From NCBI GenBank assembly GCA_902593075.1, contig CACJHA010000011.1:1-36330 (forward strand): a stretch of 36,330 bases of DNA. Direction: 5' to 3'. The stretch is from an uncultured Bacteroidota bacterium (GTDB lineage: Bacteria; Bacteroidota; Bacteroidia; Flavobacteriales; Flavobacteriaceae). Of this stretch, positions 23,509 to 31,299 are shown piece by piece (within the stretch, counting starts at the first letter, position 1; each line of letters begins with the position of its first letter). The translations under genes were made by a program, and so were the position numbers. The notes beneath the pieces are model-generated. The model saw only the letters and a list, made by a program, of their open reading frames with translations, was not told where the DNA came from and ran no database searches.

Positions 23509-24876
23509 TTAATTTTTGATGTTAATAATTCCTATTCCGTCCTTGTACTCAATTTTTGTTCCAAATGGTTTTGAACGTTCTATTAAATCGTTAATTATTT
23601 TCCTACTTAAAACCTTATTTGCAAACATGGGTCTTCCTCTTATTGTTCTTTTTTCTCTGAACCCAAGGGTTATTGGGTAAAGTTCTATTTTAAATAATCT
23701 TTCTTTATCCCATTTAGGAACAGCTATAACAGATTCCCAAATCTCTCTTTCAGTTGGAAAACCTCTAGTGTCATTTGCGTATCGTTTAGAATTCCAATCG
23801 TTAATCTGCGCATCATTTCCTAAGCTATATCTTGCGTAATTTTCTTCAGGTACCCTTAAAAGAGTTTCATTTTGAAACATGAAATTTGCTAGACTATAAA
23901 AAATAGGCTTCCCCTTATAAATTTCGATACCTCTCAACACATGTGGTCCGTGACCAACCACCACATCTGCTCCAGCATCGATCATTTTTCTTGAAAACTC
24001 AATCAAAAATTTTGCAGGGACTGATTTTTTTTCATCTGATTCGTGTGCATGAATTGAAACAATTGTGAAATCTGCCATATGAACACTACTTCCAACGACT
24101 CTTTCAATTTCTTTTAAATCTTTTTGATTCGTTTTAGTTATTATTTCATTTTCTTTTCCAACCTTATAATTACGTCCAGAAAAATTTATTTCGTTTAATG
24201 AATTTTCATCTTCTTTTGAAAATTTGCTTGGCTCTGTATCTTTCTTTAATTTTTTTATATTGTCAAGATGTTCTTTAGTAATGATAAATTCTGTATTAAA
24301 CCTTAAAGGACTAAGTCCTGGTCTAGAATTAGTATCTCCCCTTGATGTTCCCGCCCTTGAATGATCTGGAAAAGTAGATGCGCATGAAACTAATGCAACT
24401 CTTGCTTTTGAAGTTTCAATAAATTTTGCTTCTCTGGCTTCCTCTAGACTTTCTCCAGCGCCTGCATTCACTAGACCATAATCATTTAAATATTTTAATG
24501 TTAGTCTCATACCTTCAGATCCATAATCACCAGTATGGTTATTCGCTGTTGAGACAATATCAAACCCAGCCCATATTAGTTCTTTAGCCATAGATGGCTC
24601 GGCTCTCATGTAAGTGCCTCCACTTTTATGCATTGGGTAGGGTTCATAATCATGCAAAAGCATTTCAAAATTTGTAAATGCAACGTCTGCAGATCTAATT
24701 AGTTTAATCATTTCCAAAAAAGGGGGTTCATTGTAAACGCTCAATTTTCTTGTAATAATCGCATCTCCAGTTAGGGCCATACTGAATATATCATTATTAA
24801 CCTGTGCATTTGGTTTATAAACTGAACTAAAGGCCAAGAATAAAGTAAAAAAGGATAACGTAAATTTATTCATCAT
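23509..24876 (-). CDS. CapA family (PgsA-like) metallophosphoesterase-fold protein
   Basis: The 455-residue exported protein has a signal peptide (cleavage near NAQVN) and the CapA motif set: LTGDAII at 35-41, FTNFE at 67-71, STANNH at 109-114 with GDYG, VSIHAHE in the second half, and GHGPHV followed by FYSLANF. These are metal-ligand motifs of the PgsA/CapA metallophosphoesterase fold. The family is linked to poly-gamma-glutamate capsule synthesis, but stand-alone members occur without pgsBC, as here, and their reaction is unproven. It is divergent from cutC with a 35-base spacer. Confidence 0.88.
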   Translation of the reverse strand: MMNKFTLSFFTLFLAFSSVYKPNAQVNNDIFSMALTGDAIITRKLSVYNEPPFLEMIKLIRSADVAFTNFEMLLHDYEPYPMHKSGGTYMRAEPSMAKELIWAGFDIVSTANNHTGDYGSEGMRLTLKYLNDYGLVNAGAGESLEEAREAKFIETSKARVALVSCASTFPDHSRAGTSRGDTNSRPGLSPLRFNTEFIITKEHLDNIKKLKKDTEPSKFSKEDENSLNEINFSGRNYKVGKENEIITKTNQKDLKEIERVVGSSVHMADFTIVSIHAHESDEKKSVPAKFLIEFSRKMIDAGADVVVGHGPHVLRGIEIYKGKPIFYSLANFMFQNETLLRVPEENYARYSLGNDAQINDWNSKRYANDTRGFPTEREIWESVIAVPKWDKERLFKIELYPITLGFREKRTIRGRPMFANKVLSRKIINDLIERSKPFGTKIEYKDGIGIINIKN

Positions 24877-24911
24877 TTGATAATCTAATAATCATTAAAT
24901 TTATTAAAAGG

Positions 24912-25631
24912 ATGGTTAAAATCGAAATTTGTTGCACATCAATTAATGCGGCTTTAACAGCTCAAAAGTATGGAGCCTCTAGAATTGAACTTTGCTCTGA
25001 GATATTTTTGGGCGGTATTACTCCATCAATTGGTTTAATTGAATCTTGTAAAAAGGACCTTAAAATTCCAATTAGGGTTCTTTTAAGACCTAGGGGGGGT
25101 GATTTTAATTATAACGACAAGGAAATTAAAGTTATAATTAACGACTTAATTAGATTAAAAGACTTAGGTGTTGAAGGAGTGGTTATTGGACTATCTGACG
25201 AAAATGGATCGATTCCAATAAATAAATTGGAAAAAATCTTAAACACAATCGATGGTAAATTGAAATTAACCTTTCATAAAGCATTTGATTACCTTAAAAA
25301 GCCATTCCAAGATCTTAAAACTTTAGTTGAATTTGGCTTTGATACAATTTTGACTTCTGGAGGAAAAAAAACGGCTGAGGAGGGGATAAATTTCATTAAT
25401 AAACTTAGAAATGTCGCAAATGGAAATATATCGATTATGCCTGGTGGAGGCATTAATTCAGAAAACTTTAAAGGTTTTATTATACATAATTATGAATGGA
25501 TTCATCTTTCTGCAAAGAAACAGACTAACTTAGGGTATAAAAAAAATACGCAAATTCCCTTCGTAGAACAGCCTATTTACAGAATAGATACAGATATGCT
25601 TCAAAAAATAAAAAATCAAAATAATCTCTAA
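24912..25631 (+). CDS. cutC: Copper homeostasis protein CutC
   Basis: The 239-residue TIM-barrel protein has the family start KIEICCTSINAALTAQ, then GASRIELCSEIFLGGITPS at 25-43, VLLRPRGGDFNY at 58-69, TFHKAFDY, and ILTSGGKKTA with SIMPGGGI near the C-terminus. CutC is classed as a copper-tolerance protein, though its enzymatic role is unresolved. The start is ATG at 24912. Its stop overlaps the convergent small membrane gene by 4 bases. Confidence 0.93.
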   Translation: MVKIEICCTSINAALTAQKYGASRIELCSEIFLGGITPSIGLIESCKKDLKIPIRVLLRPRGGDFNYNDKEIKVIINDLIRLKDLGVEGVVIGLSDENGSIPINKLEKILNTIDGKLKLTFHKAFDYLKKPFQDLKTLVEFGFDTILTSGGKKTAEEGINFINKLRNVANGNISIMPGGGINSENFKGFIIHNYEWIHLSAKKQTNLGYKKNTQIPFVEQPIYRIDTDMLQKIKNQNNL

Positions 25632-25903
25632 CTTCCTGAGATTGGTGTATTGAATATGCCAACTCCTAGTTCTGCCCAAACCAGAAAGAAAAGTAAAATT
25701 AAAATTAATATTATAATTAGCCTTTTATATAAACTCTTAATCTTATCAATTATTACATTAACAATAAGTCCAAAAGTGAATAAAATTAACCCCATAGTGA
25801 GGAAATCATAGTAAGACCAGTTGACTTCACTTGAGTATTGCATTGAGATTAAGGGAATAAGAAGTAGAGTTAACAATGAAAAAGATAAAATAAATCTCCT
25901 CAA
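25628..25903 (-). CDS. Small three-helix membrane protein
   Basis: The 91-residue protein has three membrane helices with conserved-looking junctions: ISMQYSSEVNWSYYDFLTMG between the first and second helix, and VWAELGVGIFNTPISGS at the end. I have seen proteins with this pattern (MQ..EVNW..DF and WAELAVGIFGTP) in Bacteroidota, but know no function or name. The ATG at 25903 lies 24 bases after a 15-bp perfect palindrome that could be its operator. Confidence 0.72.
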   Translation of the reverse strand: MRRFILSFSLLTLLLIPLISMQYSSEVNWSYYDFLTMGLILFTFGLIVNVIIDKIKSLYKRLIIILILILLFFLVWAELGVGIFNTPISGS

Positions 25904-25927
25904 TTTGAATAAATTTAAATTTTTGAA

Positions 25928-25942
25928 TTTAGGTGACCTAAA
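25928..25942. promoter_or_regulatory. 15-bp perfect palindrome, possible operator
   Basis: TTTAGGTGACCTAAA is a 7+1+7 perfect inverted repeat. It lies 24 bases upstream of the start of the small membrane gene and about 75 bases after the stop of the basic peptide gene. A hairpin with so small a loop is unlikely to be a terminator, so a dimeric regulator site is more plausible. No regulator gene is adjacent. Confidence 0.35.
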
Positions 25943-26016
25943 AAAGGACAGCTAAATAAACCCTTCGATTACTGTTTACCAATATAAAATTTAGCCTTTT
26001 GCTTCACCAAAGGGTT

Positions 26017-26142
26017 TTATTTTCCTCTACCGGATTTCCTAACCGCAAATGCTTTTCTTTTGGAATTTTTCGAAATATTTTTTTTTATTTCTTTTTTCGA
26101 ATTGCTTTTTACCTTACTATTACCAAAAAATTTGCTCGTCAT
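26017..26142 (-). CDS. Small very basic protein (41 residues)
   Basis: The minus-strand frame from ATG 26142 to TAA 26017-26019 encodes MTSKFFGNSKVKSNSKKEIK, then KNISKNSKRKAFAVRKSGRGK. Nearly half the residues are Lys or Arg and there is no hydrophobic segment, so RNA or ribosome binding is plausible. It resembles other tiny basic proteins with an RKxGRGK ending that I associate with Flavobacteriia, but I cannot name the family. A plus-strand ORF over the same bases (25999-26184) has poor composition and is taken as a shadow. An AAACCCTT/AAGGGTTT inverted repeat flanks its end. Confidence 0.5.
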   Translation of the reverse strand: MTSKFFGNSKVKSNSKKEIKKNISKNSKRKAFAVRKSGRGK

Positions 26143-26247
26143 TTTAGAATATTTTTTTTAAAAATACAAATTAAAAAATTTTGAAATAATACCTTAAAAA
26201 AACATTAACATATTTTGTAACTTTATAAAAGAAGGATGTTTTTAAAA

Positions 26248-26682
26248 ATGAAAAATATTTACTTGATAATTTTAAGTTTCATTTGTTTCTACTCCCATTC
26301 TCAATTTGAAGCAACAGAGGGTAACCAAAGATGGGAAGTGCTTGGTTCAAAAAAAGATGGAACGGTTTTTCTTAAATTACAAGGAAGTAATTTTTATAAA
26401 TTTTCCTTTAAAAATTATCAATTTTCTGATAATAAAACAATTAATAACATTGATTTGAATTCATCCGACATAGATATTAGAAATCTATACAGTTTTTTGA
26501 TGAACTCTTTTAATTTAACTGAATCTAGTCAAAGTTCATTTAAAATTGATAAATACGAATTTCAAGTTTTAAAAAATGGAGATTTTATTAGGTTAATTAT
26601 TAAGTCAGTTAATTTAAATGAAACTATTGGATGGATGCCACTTTCAATACAAGATTTAAATAATTTATTTGGTAAAAATTAA
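26248..26682 (+). CDS. Exported protein of unknown function (144 residues)
   Basis: The ATG at 26248 gives a standard signal peptide (MKNIYLIILSFICFYSHSQ); an ATG four codons earlier (26236) is also open and closer to an AAGG. The mature part is beta-rich (WEVLGSKKDGTVFLKLQGSNFYKF, FQVLKNGDFIRLIIKS) and ends with a motif-like WMPLSIQDLNNLFGKN. No family is recognised. The next gene starts 1 base after its stop, so they are co-translated. Confidence 0.6.
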   Translation: MKNIYLIILSFICFYSHSQFEATEGNQRWEVLGSKKDGTVFLKLQGSNFYKFSFKNYQFSDNKTINNIDLNSSDIDIRNLYSFLMNSFNLTESSQSSFKIDKYEFQVLKNGDFIRLIIKSVNLNETIGWMPLSIQDLNNLFGKN

Positions 26683-26683
26683 A

Positions 26684-26908
26684 ATGTTTGAATCATATTT
26701 TTTATCAATAATTATTTCATCAATTGTAACTTATTTAGTGTGGATTAGATCCAAAAAATGGCTTAAAAAAAAAGTTAAATCTCAAATTCATTCGAATACC
26801 GATAAGAACCTTTATTGGATATTTTTCTTTCTGACCTTGTTTGCCCATTTTGCTCTTTTAATTTCTATCGTTTTTTTCATTGATTTAATCAATTTTGTTT
26901 TTAAATAG
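26684..26908 (+). CDS. Small two-helix membrane protein (74 residues)
   Basis: The ATG at 26684 is chosen because it begins 1 base after the preceding stop; a TTG at 26669 would overlap that gene. The product has a first helix (YFLSIIISSIVTYLVWI), a strongly basic loop (RSKKWLKKKVKSQIHS) and a second helix (LYWIFFFLTLFAHFALLISIVFFI). The basic loop should face the cytoplasm. Unknown family, probably acting with the exported protein upstream. Confidence 0.6.
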   Translation: MFESYFLSIIISSIVTYLVWIRSKKWLKKKVKSQIHSNTDKNLYWIFFFLTLFAHFALLISIVFFIDLINFVFK

Positions 26909-26974
26909 ATAAATGTTTTTTGAAAGTAATTTATAATTTTATAAATTTAATAATTATCTATAAATCAATTTATT

Positions 26975-27502
26975 ATGAAAAAAACAATTTATTTACTTTT
27001 ATTATCATTTGTAATTCTTTATTGTGAAAGTCCATCAAATAATGAGGCCTCAAATAAGGATAAAATATTTGGTGAATGGTTAAGAAAAGGTTATTCGTGG
27101 ACCGGAAACGGTTTTATGGCAGGTGACAAAAAAGATTCTGACATAGTAAAAAAATTCATGGATGCATATGAAAATATGGATCCAAATCTTATGGTTGAAA
27201 TGACATCTGATACTGTTAAGTTTCATCCAGCTGATATCGCTGGTACTTTTGATGTTGATATGACCAATACAAATTTTATTGTTGAACGACAATCAGGTTG
27301 GGATTCAATATCGAGAAATTATGCGTACATAATGCCTTTGAAAATCGAAAATTCAAAAGATAGAGTTGTAACTACTGTTTTTTCTGAGATAAGATACAAA
27401 AAAGATGGTTCTACAGATTCTAATAATTTTTATGAAAGAATTTATTTAAACGAAAACGATAAGGTGACAAGAGTGGTACAATTTAGTAGACCAACTAATT
27501 AA
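26975..27502 (+). CDS. NTF2/SnoaL-like lipoprotein
   Basis: The 175-residue protein has a lipoprotein signal (MKKTIYLLLLSFVILYC, Cys17). An NTF2-like domain follows: helix IVKKFMDAYENMDPNLMVEM near 57-76, then DTVKFHPAD, and strands RVVTTVFSEIRYKKDG and FYERIYLNENDKVTRVVQFSRP, ending with the typical last strand. No catalytic residues are assigned. It is a single gene with a strong terminator 16 bases downstream and resembles the exported NTF2-like proteins at 12149 and 31471. Confidence 0.75.
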   Translation: MKKTIYLLLLSFVILYCESPSNNEASNKDKIFGEWLRKGYSWTGNGFMAGDKKDSDIVKKFMDAYENMDPNLMVEMTSDTVKFHPADIAGTFDVDMTNTNFIVERQSGWDSISRNYAYIMPLKIENSKDRVVTTVFSEIRYKKDGSTDSNNFYERIYLNENDKVTRVVQFSRPTN

Positions 27503-27517
27503 TATTATTTTAATTTT

Positions 27518-27543
27518 AAAGCCCCATAAATATGGGGCTTTTT
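27518..27543 (+). terminator. Rho-independent terminator
   Basis: AAAGCCCCATA at 27518-27528 pairs with TATGGGGCTTT at 27531-27541, a perfect 11-bp inverted repeat with a GC-rich core, and continues into T-rich DNA. It starts 16 bases after the NTF2-like lipoprotein stop. Confidence 0.9.
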
Positions 27544-27616
27544 AGTTTATTAATTTTCATAAAACTTTCGTTGTAGTATTGTGAATTAAAAGTTACTATA
27601 TTGTAAAAAAACAAAT

Positions 27617-28036
27617 ATGAAAAGAAGAATAAACGCTATTTGGAAAGGTGACGGATCAGATGGAAACGGAATTTTAAACGTACAGAGTGGAGCATTTAAG
27701 GACATGCCCTATAGTTTTAAAACAAGATTTGAAAATGATAATGGTACTCTTGGAACGAATCCTGAGGAGCTTATAGCAGCAGCTATTGCCGGTTGTTTTA
27801 ACATGAAATTGAGTTTTGTCTTGAATGAAGCTAAGTATAGTCCTGAAGAGTTAAATACAGATGCAGTATTAACTTTCGAAGACGGTAAAATTTTATCCGT
27901 TGAGCTTAATTTAAAGGGAAAAGTGTCTAATATATCAGAAGATAAGTTCAATGAGTTAGCAAATGATGCCAAAGATAATTGTCCTGTCTCTGGAGTTTTA
28001 AATTGCGATATAATTTTAAATGCGTCTTTGCATTAA
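27617..28036 (+). CDS. OsmC-type peroxiredoxin
   Basis: The 139-residue protein matches OsmC/OhrA-like hydroperoxidases: NPEELIAAAIAGCFNMKLSF at 48-67 with the first catalytic Cys60, and DNCPVSGVL at 120-128 with the second, Cys122. The N-terminal strand region (RINAIWKGDGSDGNGIL) and length agree. It should reduce organic hydroperoxides with two cysteines in the cytoplasm. It stands alone after a terminator, with a weak TATATTG box upstream. Confidence 0.92.
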   Translation: MKRRINAIWKGDGSDGNGILNVQSGAFKDMPYSFKTRFENDNGTLGTNPEELIAAAIAGCFNMKLSFVLNEAKYSPEELNTDAVLTFEDGKILSVELNLKGKVSNISEDKFNELANDAKDNCPVSGVLNCDIILNASLH

Positions 28037-28057
28037 GATATATAATTAAAGTGAATC

Positions 28058-28189
28058 TTAGACAATAAACTCATAGATAATAATCGTAGTTATTATCCCT
28101 TTTATATATGAAATCCAAGCAACTTGATATGCATTTATACCAAATTTATCCATGTACTTACCAAGCATTTTTTTATGCCATTTAATCAT
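28058..28189 (-). CDS. Small basic membrane-associated protein (43 residues)
   Basis: The frame from ATG 28189 to TAA 28058-28060 encodes a basic amphipathic N-terminal part (MIKWHKKMLGKYMDKFGINA) and then YQVAWISYIKGIITTIIIYE, a hydrophobic segment ending in FIV. It follows the 75-residue gene at 28241 on the same strand after 51 bases, and converges with osmC. No family is known to me; the composition is not that of a random frame in such AT-rich DNA. Confidence 0.5.
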   Translation of the reverse strand: MIKWHKKMLGKYMDKFGINAYQVAWISYIKGIITTIIIYEFIV

Positions 28190-28240
28190 AAATTGATAAT
28201 TATTAATCAAATTTAAAAAATATTAAAACAAGCACCTCGA

Positions 28241-28468
28241 TTATAAGGTTTTATTGACAAAATCGGTACCTTCATTTAAAGCATCTTTTATAACTTCTTT
28301 ATAAACTTTAATCCATTCATTAGAGGCATAATCCTTGCTTAATTCATTATAATCTTTCATTGAGTTTTCTATGGACTCATACTCGCGACTGATGTGTCTA
28401 TTTATCAATTCAATAAGGTCCTTAATGAAATCTTGTCTTCTTGAATTATAGTATTCTTTTGTACTCAT
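28241..28468 (-). CDS. Small soluble hypothetical protein (75 residues)
   Basis: This protein is charged and helical throughout (YYNSRRQDFIKDLIELINRH, EYESIENSMKDYNELSKDY, IKVYKEVIKDALNEGTDFV), with no signal peptide or membrane segment. No motif is recognised. It lies upstream of the 43-residue gene on the same strand, and the two may be co-transcribed. The start is the ATG at 28468. Confidence 0.55.
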   Translation of the reverse strand: MSTKEYYNSRRQDFIKDLIELINRHISREYESIENSMKDYNELSKDYASNEWIKVYKEVIKDALNEGTDFVNKTL

Positions 28469-28535
28469 AATTAAAAATAATTAAAATCATTATAAAAACT
28501 AACTATAAAGTTAGTGTATATGTTTGAATAACTAA

Positions 28536-28718
28536 TCTTGGTGGTCATTAGTAACACTTACAACAGTTCGATATGCTGATGTATACCCAATTACAAGTGG
28601 TGGAAGAATATTTACTTTTTTTGTCCTACTAGCAGGTGTAGTTTTTATTACTGTGCCTGCTGGACTTATAGCTTCAGCACTTTCAAAAGCTTGAGAACCT
28701 GAAAAGGAAAAAGACTAA
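28536..28718 (+). pseudogene. Decayed C-terminal pore fragment of a voltage-gated K+ channel
   Basis: Directly after a TAA (28533-28535) the plus strand reads SWWSLVTLTTVRYADVYPIT, then SGGRIFTFFVLLAGVVFITV and PAGLIASALSKA up to a TGA at 28692-28694; seven more codons (EPEKEKD) follow before TAA at 28716-28718. This is the pore helix, selectivity filter and last membrane helix of a 6TM or 2TM K+ channel (Ion_trans family). The filter TVGYGD is here TVRYAD: both glycines are changed by G-to-C-type substitutions (CGA for GGA, GCT for GGT). The voltage-sensor part is gone, an internal stop interrupts the tail, and no start codon remains. It is a relic, not a working channel. Confidence 0.75.
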
Positions 28719-28793
28719 GATAGATTTAACACAGCTGAGTTAATCAAGTCTCTTCTATGTTTTGTTAATTATGTCGAACCATATGATATAAAA

Positions 28794-28816
28794 AAACCCT
28801 CCTTAATGGAGGGTTT
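28794..28816 (-). terminator. Rho-independent terminator of the exported-protein gene at 28841
   Basis: AAACCCTCC at 28794-28802 pairs with GGAGGGTTT at 28808-28816 around a 5-base loop. On the minus strand it ends in seven T, so it should end the 28841-29524 transcript. Confidence 0.88.
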
Positions 28817-28840
28817 AAAATTTATTTATTAGAAGAACTT

Positions 28841-29524
28841 TTAATAAGATTTAATATTTTTTACCATATAATCCCTGATGTTTTCAGTTTTTCCTCTAGC
28901 TGCCAGTAGTTCAATAAATTCATTTTGTTTTTGAAGTTTGTCATAAAGCATCATATGGTCCTGATCATCCTTTCCTGAAACTCCTACCCAATGAGTTGCA
29001 CCACTAGGATAATTTATATCATAAGTGCCAAAAGCCACCCATCTGCCTTCAAATTCTTTTTTAAATGTCTTAACAATTTTATCATGAGCTGTTTTGAATT
29101 GGTTAGGATCGTTAATTTTAATATCCCAAATATGTGTCCACTCATATTCTTCATTTGAAGCATCCTGTCTGCTTAAAACACGTCCACAATATGACTCTCC
29201 CCATTCTTCCACATAATTATTCATTTGATTCCACCACAATGGTGCTTTGTCTTCAATATTAGTTCCTTTCCAAAGATCTTCTCCCATTTCCCAGTACCAA
29301 ACAAGTCTATGAGTCATTCCATCATCACTGCCTTTTCCAATTTGTTGCAAAGCAAAACCTCCTTTATTTGGTTTCATGTCTGCACAACAAGTTTCGTATG
29401 CAGCTTCAATATCACTTTCAGAAAAATCTTTTGCTTTGATTTCTACAACATTAAAAACAACTGTTTGAGCTGATAAGCCAAAGCTAATTGCCAAAGTAGC
29501 AATCAATATATATATATATTTCAT
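28841..29524 (-). CDS. Exported ABM-like protein of unknown function
   Basis: The 227-residue protein has a signal peptide (MKYIYILIATLAISFGLSAQ). The mature part looks like two ferredoxin-like modules: TVVFNVVEIKAKDFSESDIE with the cysteine pair in AAYETCCADMKPN, then THRLVWYWEMGEDLW, and a second set with WTHIWDIKINDPNQFKTAHDKIV, GRWVAFGTYDI and THWVGVSGKDDQDH. Aromatic residues are frequent. No family is assigned. It is ended by a strong hairpin, its leader resembles that of the exported genes ending at 22104 and 31299, and repeat copy A lies upstream. Confidence 0.68.
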   Translation of the reverse strand: MKYIYILIATLAISFGLSAQTVVFNVVEIKAKDFSESDIEAAYETCCADMKPNKGGFALQQIGKGSDDGMTHRLVWYWEMGEDLWKGTNIEDKAPLWWNQMNNYVEEWGESYCGRVLSRQDASNEEYEWTHIWDIKINDPNQFKTAHDKIVKTFKKEFEGRWVAFGTYDINYPSGATHWVGVSGKDDQDHMMLYDKLQKQNEFIELLAARGKTENIRDYMVKNIKSY

Positions 29525-29610
29525 TTTAAATTTAATTTATGGTTAATAAAAACTAATATACAAATAAGTAAGTGAACTTAATGAAGAAGATATTTCTATT
29601 ATATAAAAAA

Positions 29611-29694
29611 TTATTATCTATCACTTGAAGAATATCTCCTCTGTGGAATGGGATTATTATAGAGTGAAGTAGAGATTTTGGCGAGAGCGAATAA
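29611..29694. repeat. Intergenic repeat family, copy A
   Basis: Copy A has the central module AGAATATCT at 29629-29637 followed by CCTCTGTGGAATGGG, with a degenerate first module (TTATTATCT) 18 bases before. A third module, AGAGTGAAGTAGAG and TTTTGGCGAGAGCG, follows and resembles the tail of copy E. It lies between the stop of the SGNH hydrolase gene and the start of the exported-protein gene. It is 86 bases from that start. Confidence 0.7.
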
Positions 29695-29713
29695 CCGCAA
29701 TTTCTATACCTTG

Positions 29714-30811
29714 TCAATCTTGTTTTATTAAACCTAATTCTTTGAAATTTTCTATTAAAAAATCTGCATATCTTATAAAGCCAAGATCAGTAAAATGGAC
29801 TCCGTCTACTGTTCCCTCTTGATCATCACCTAACGCTTTTAAACTCTCAAAATAGAAAAGGTTATCGTACCCATTATCAATCATTTTTTGATATTCTATC
29901 TTTAAAGCATTATCCATTCCTTTGCCCCATTCCAAAACTTTATTATTTAAAACAGAAAAGGTAGCTTTAAATAAGTCTACAAGAATTATTGGAGTATTAG
30001 GGTTTTTCTCTCTTATGGTATCTATTAGAGGAATTGTGCGTTCCGTTATATTATGTGGATATGACATATTTGGCATACATTCAATTACATAAATTTTTGC
30101 ATCAAATTCTGAAATTAGTTTAGCTATAGGCTCTTCCATTCTGCCATTTCCGCTGAATCCAAAATTAAGTATATCCCTGTCTAATTTACGGTTGATAATA
30201 TTAGTGTGAGCCATTCCTGGACGAGATGCACAACCTCCTTGAGTAATACTTGTCCCATAAAATATTATTGGTTTTTCTAAATTTCGGTCAGGAACTATTA
30301 TGAAACTACTTGAGTCAATTCCAATTTCAATATTCTTTACTCCATCATACAGAGGTAGATAGACTTTATATTCTCTTTCTTCTGCAGTCATATTCTCGAC
30401 AAGAGTATACTCATTTAATTTTCCTTTGGGTCGTCCTGTATTTAGATATTGCCAGTTATCTTTATTTCTGAAATATAAATCTACCCCTTTAATTCCTGTT
30501 TCAGGCATATGATCCATTTTTAAGTCATTCAAAATCTCCCACTTTACTTTTATTATTGATGAGTTGGTAATAAAACGAATTGATAATCCAGTAGATGATT
30601 TTGACAACTCCCATACTTGTTCTCTTACAATATCTTTGTAGGAGGCAGGTAGCCGATCGTATCTGTTCTCTTTTAAAGAATCAGCAATTATCGTTCCTTC
30701 AAGCCTAAAGAAATCTTTTCCGTGAAAAATTATTTCACTTGATTCTTGAGAATTTTCCTGTCCAAAAAAATTAAAGGTGCATAGAAGTAAAAGAAAGATT
30801 ACCTTTTTCAT
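29714..30811 (-). CDS. Secreted SGNH/GDSL hydrolase with N-terminal GxDLY domain
   Basis: The 365-residue protein has a signal peptide (MKKVIFLLLLCTFNFFGQ). An N-terminal beta domain carries the GxDLY motif (GIKGVDLYFR at about 106-115), and the SGNH catalytic domain follows: block I YGTSITQGG with Ser188, block II/III NFGFSGNGRME with Gly and Asn222, and block V DGVHF with Asp336 and His339. The order corresponds to the GxDLY plus Lipase_GDSL_3 architecture of Bacteroidota, thought to act on acetylated or acylated glycans outside the cell. The substrate is not shown. Repeat copy B is 35 bases upstream of its ATG. Confidence 0.88.
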   Translation of the reverse strand: MKKVIFLLLLCTFNFFGQENSQESSEIIFHGKDFFRLEGTIIADSLKENRYDRLPASYKDIVREQVWELSKSSTGLSIRFITNSSIIKVKWEILNDLKMDHMPETGIKGVDLYFRNKDNWQYLNTGRPKGKLNEYTLVENMTAEEREYKVYLPLYDGVKNIEIGIDSSSFIIVPDRNLEKPIIFYGTSITQGGCASRPGMAHTNIINRKLDRDILNFGFSGNGRMEEPIAKLISEFDAKIYVIECMPNMSYPHNITERTIPLIDTIREKNPNTPIILVDLFKATFSVLNNKVLEWGKGMDNALKIEYQKMIDNGYDNLFYFESLKALGDDQEGTVDGVHFTDLGFIRYADFLIENFKELGLIKQD

Positions 30812-30845
30812 TGTATTGGTTTAACTAAATAAATATACAAAATAG

Positions 30846-30880
30846 ATAATATTCGTCACTTGGAGAATATCTATTTGAGG
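30846..30880. repeat. Intergenic repeat family, copy B
   Basis: Copy B has the block CGTCACTTGG, then AGAATATCT at 30864-30872, then ATTTGAGG where other copies read nCTCTGTGG. The first module (ATAATATTC) is degenerate. It occupies the spacer before the SGNH hydrolase start. Confidence 0.7.
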
Positions 30881-30903
30881 ACCTAAAATTACTCACTAAC
30901 CTT

Positions 30904-31299
30904 TTATTGGTCTATCCTATAAACCCTTCTATATATATGGTTTTCATCATCTTCGAATATTGGAGCTAAATCAGAATTCCAAAAGTCATTATTCAAATCG
31001 TCCAACTCTTTACTTACGTCGTGAGTCATTTTATAGTGCTTATCACTTGTATAATTACTTATTAAAAAATACCTGTACTTTTCAGCTTTATCCGAATCTT
31101 TTACTTTATATAACTTATAAAAGTTTTTACCAAAACCTGCTTTTTCAAGAATTTCATTTTTCTTATTGTGGAATTTCATAAAATCTTCATATTGTTCATC
31201 TGGGATATTCATATAATGAACACTTAACCTTTCTTGATTTTGAGAAAATAAAGATGATGAAGTAATTATAAAAACAAATAGAATTAAAAAATTTTTCAT
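30904..31299 (-). CDS. Small exported ABM-like protein
   Basis: The 131-residue protein has a signal peptide (MKNFLILFVFIITSSSLFSQ) and one ferredoxin-like module: strand RLSVHYMNIPDEQYEDFMKFH, helix KKNEILEKAGFGKNFYKLYK, strand KYRYFLISNYTSDKHYK and a closing YRRVYRIDQ. The pattern fits dimeric alpha/beta barrel (ABM-like) proteins, some of which bind heme or small organics, but no function can be given. Its leader matches that of the genes ending at 22104 and 29524, and repeat copy C lies 36 bases upstream. Confidence 0.68.
   Translation of the reverse strand: MKNFLILFVFIITSSSLFSQNQERLSVHYMNIPDEQYEDFMKFHNKKNEILEKAGFGKNFYKLYKVKDSDKAEKYRYFLISNYTSDKHYKMTHDVSKELDDLNNDFWNSDLAPIFEDDENHIYRRVYRIDQ

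Noticed and set aside
25958-26018. AAACCCTT/AAGGGTTT as a terminator of the basic peptide gene
   Set aside because: The loop is 43 bases long and partly overlaps the stop codon, so it is too weak to call as a separate feature.
25999-26184. A plus-strand 61-residue ORF
   Set aside because: It is Phe-rich with no domain or signal, and is best explained as the shadow of the basic peptide gene on the minus strand.
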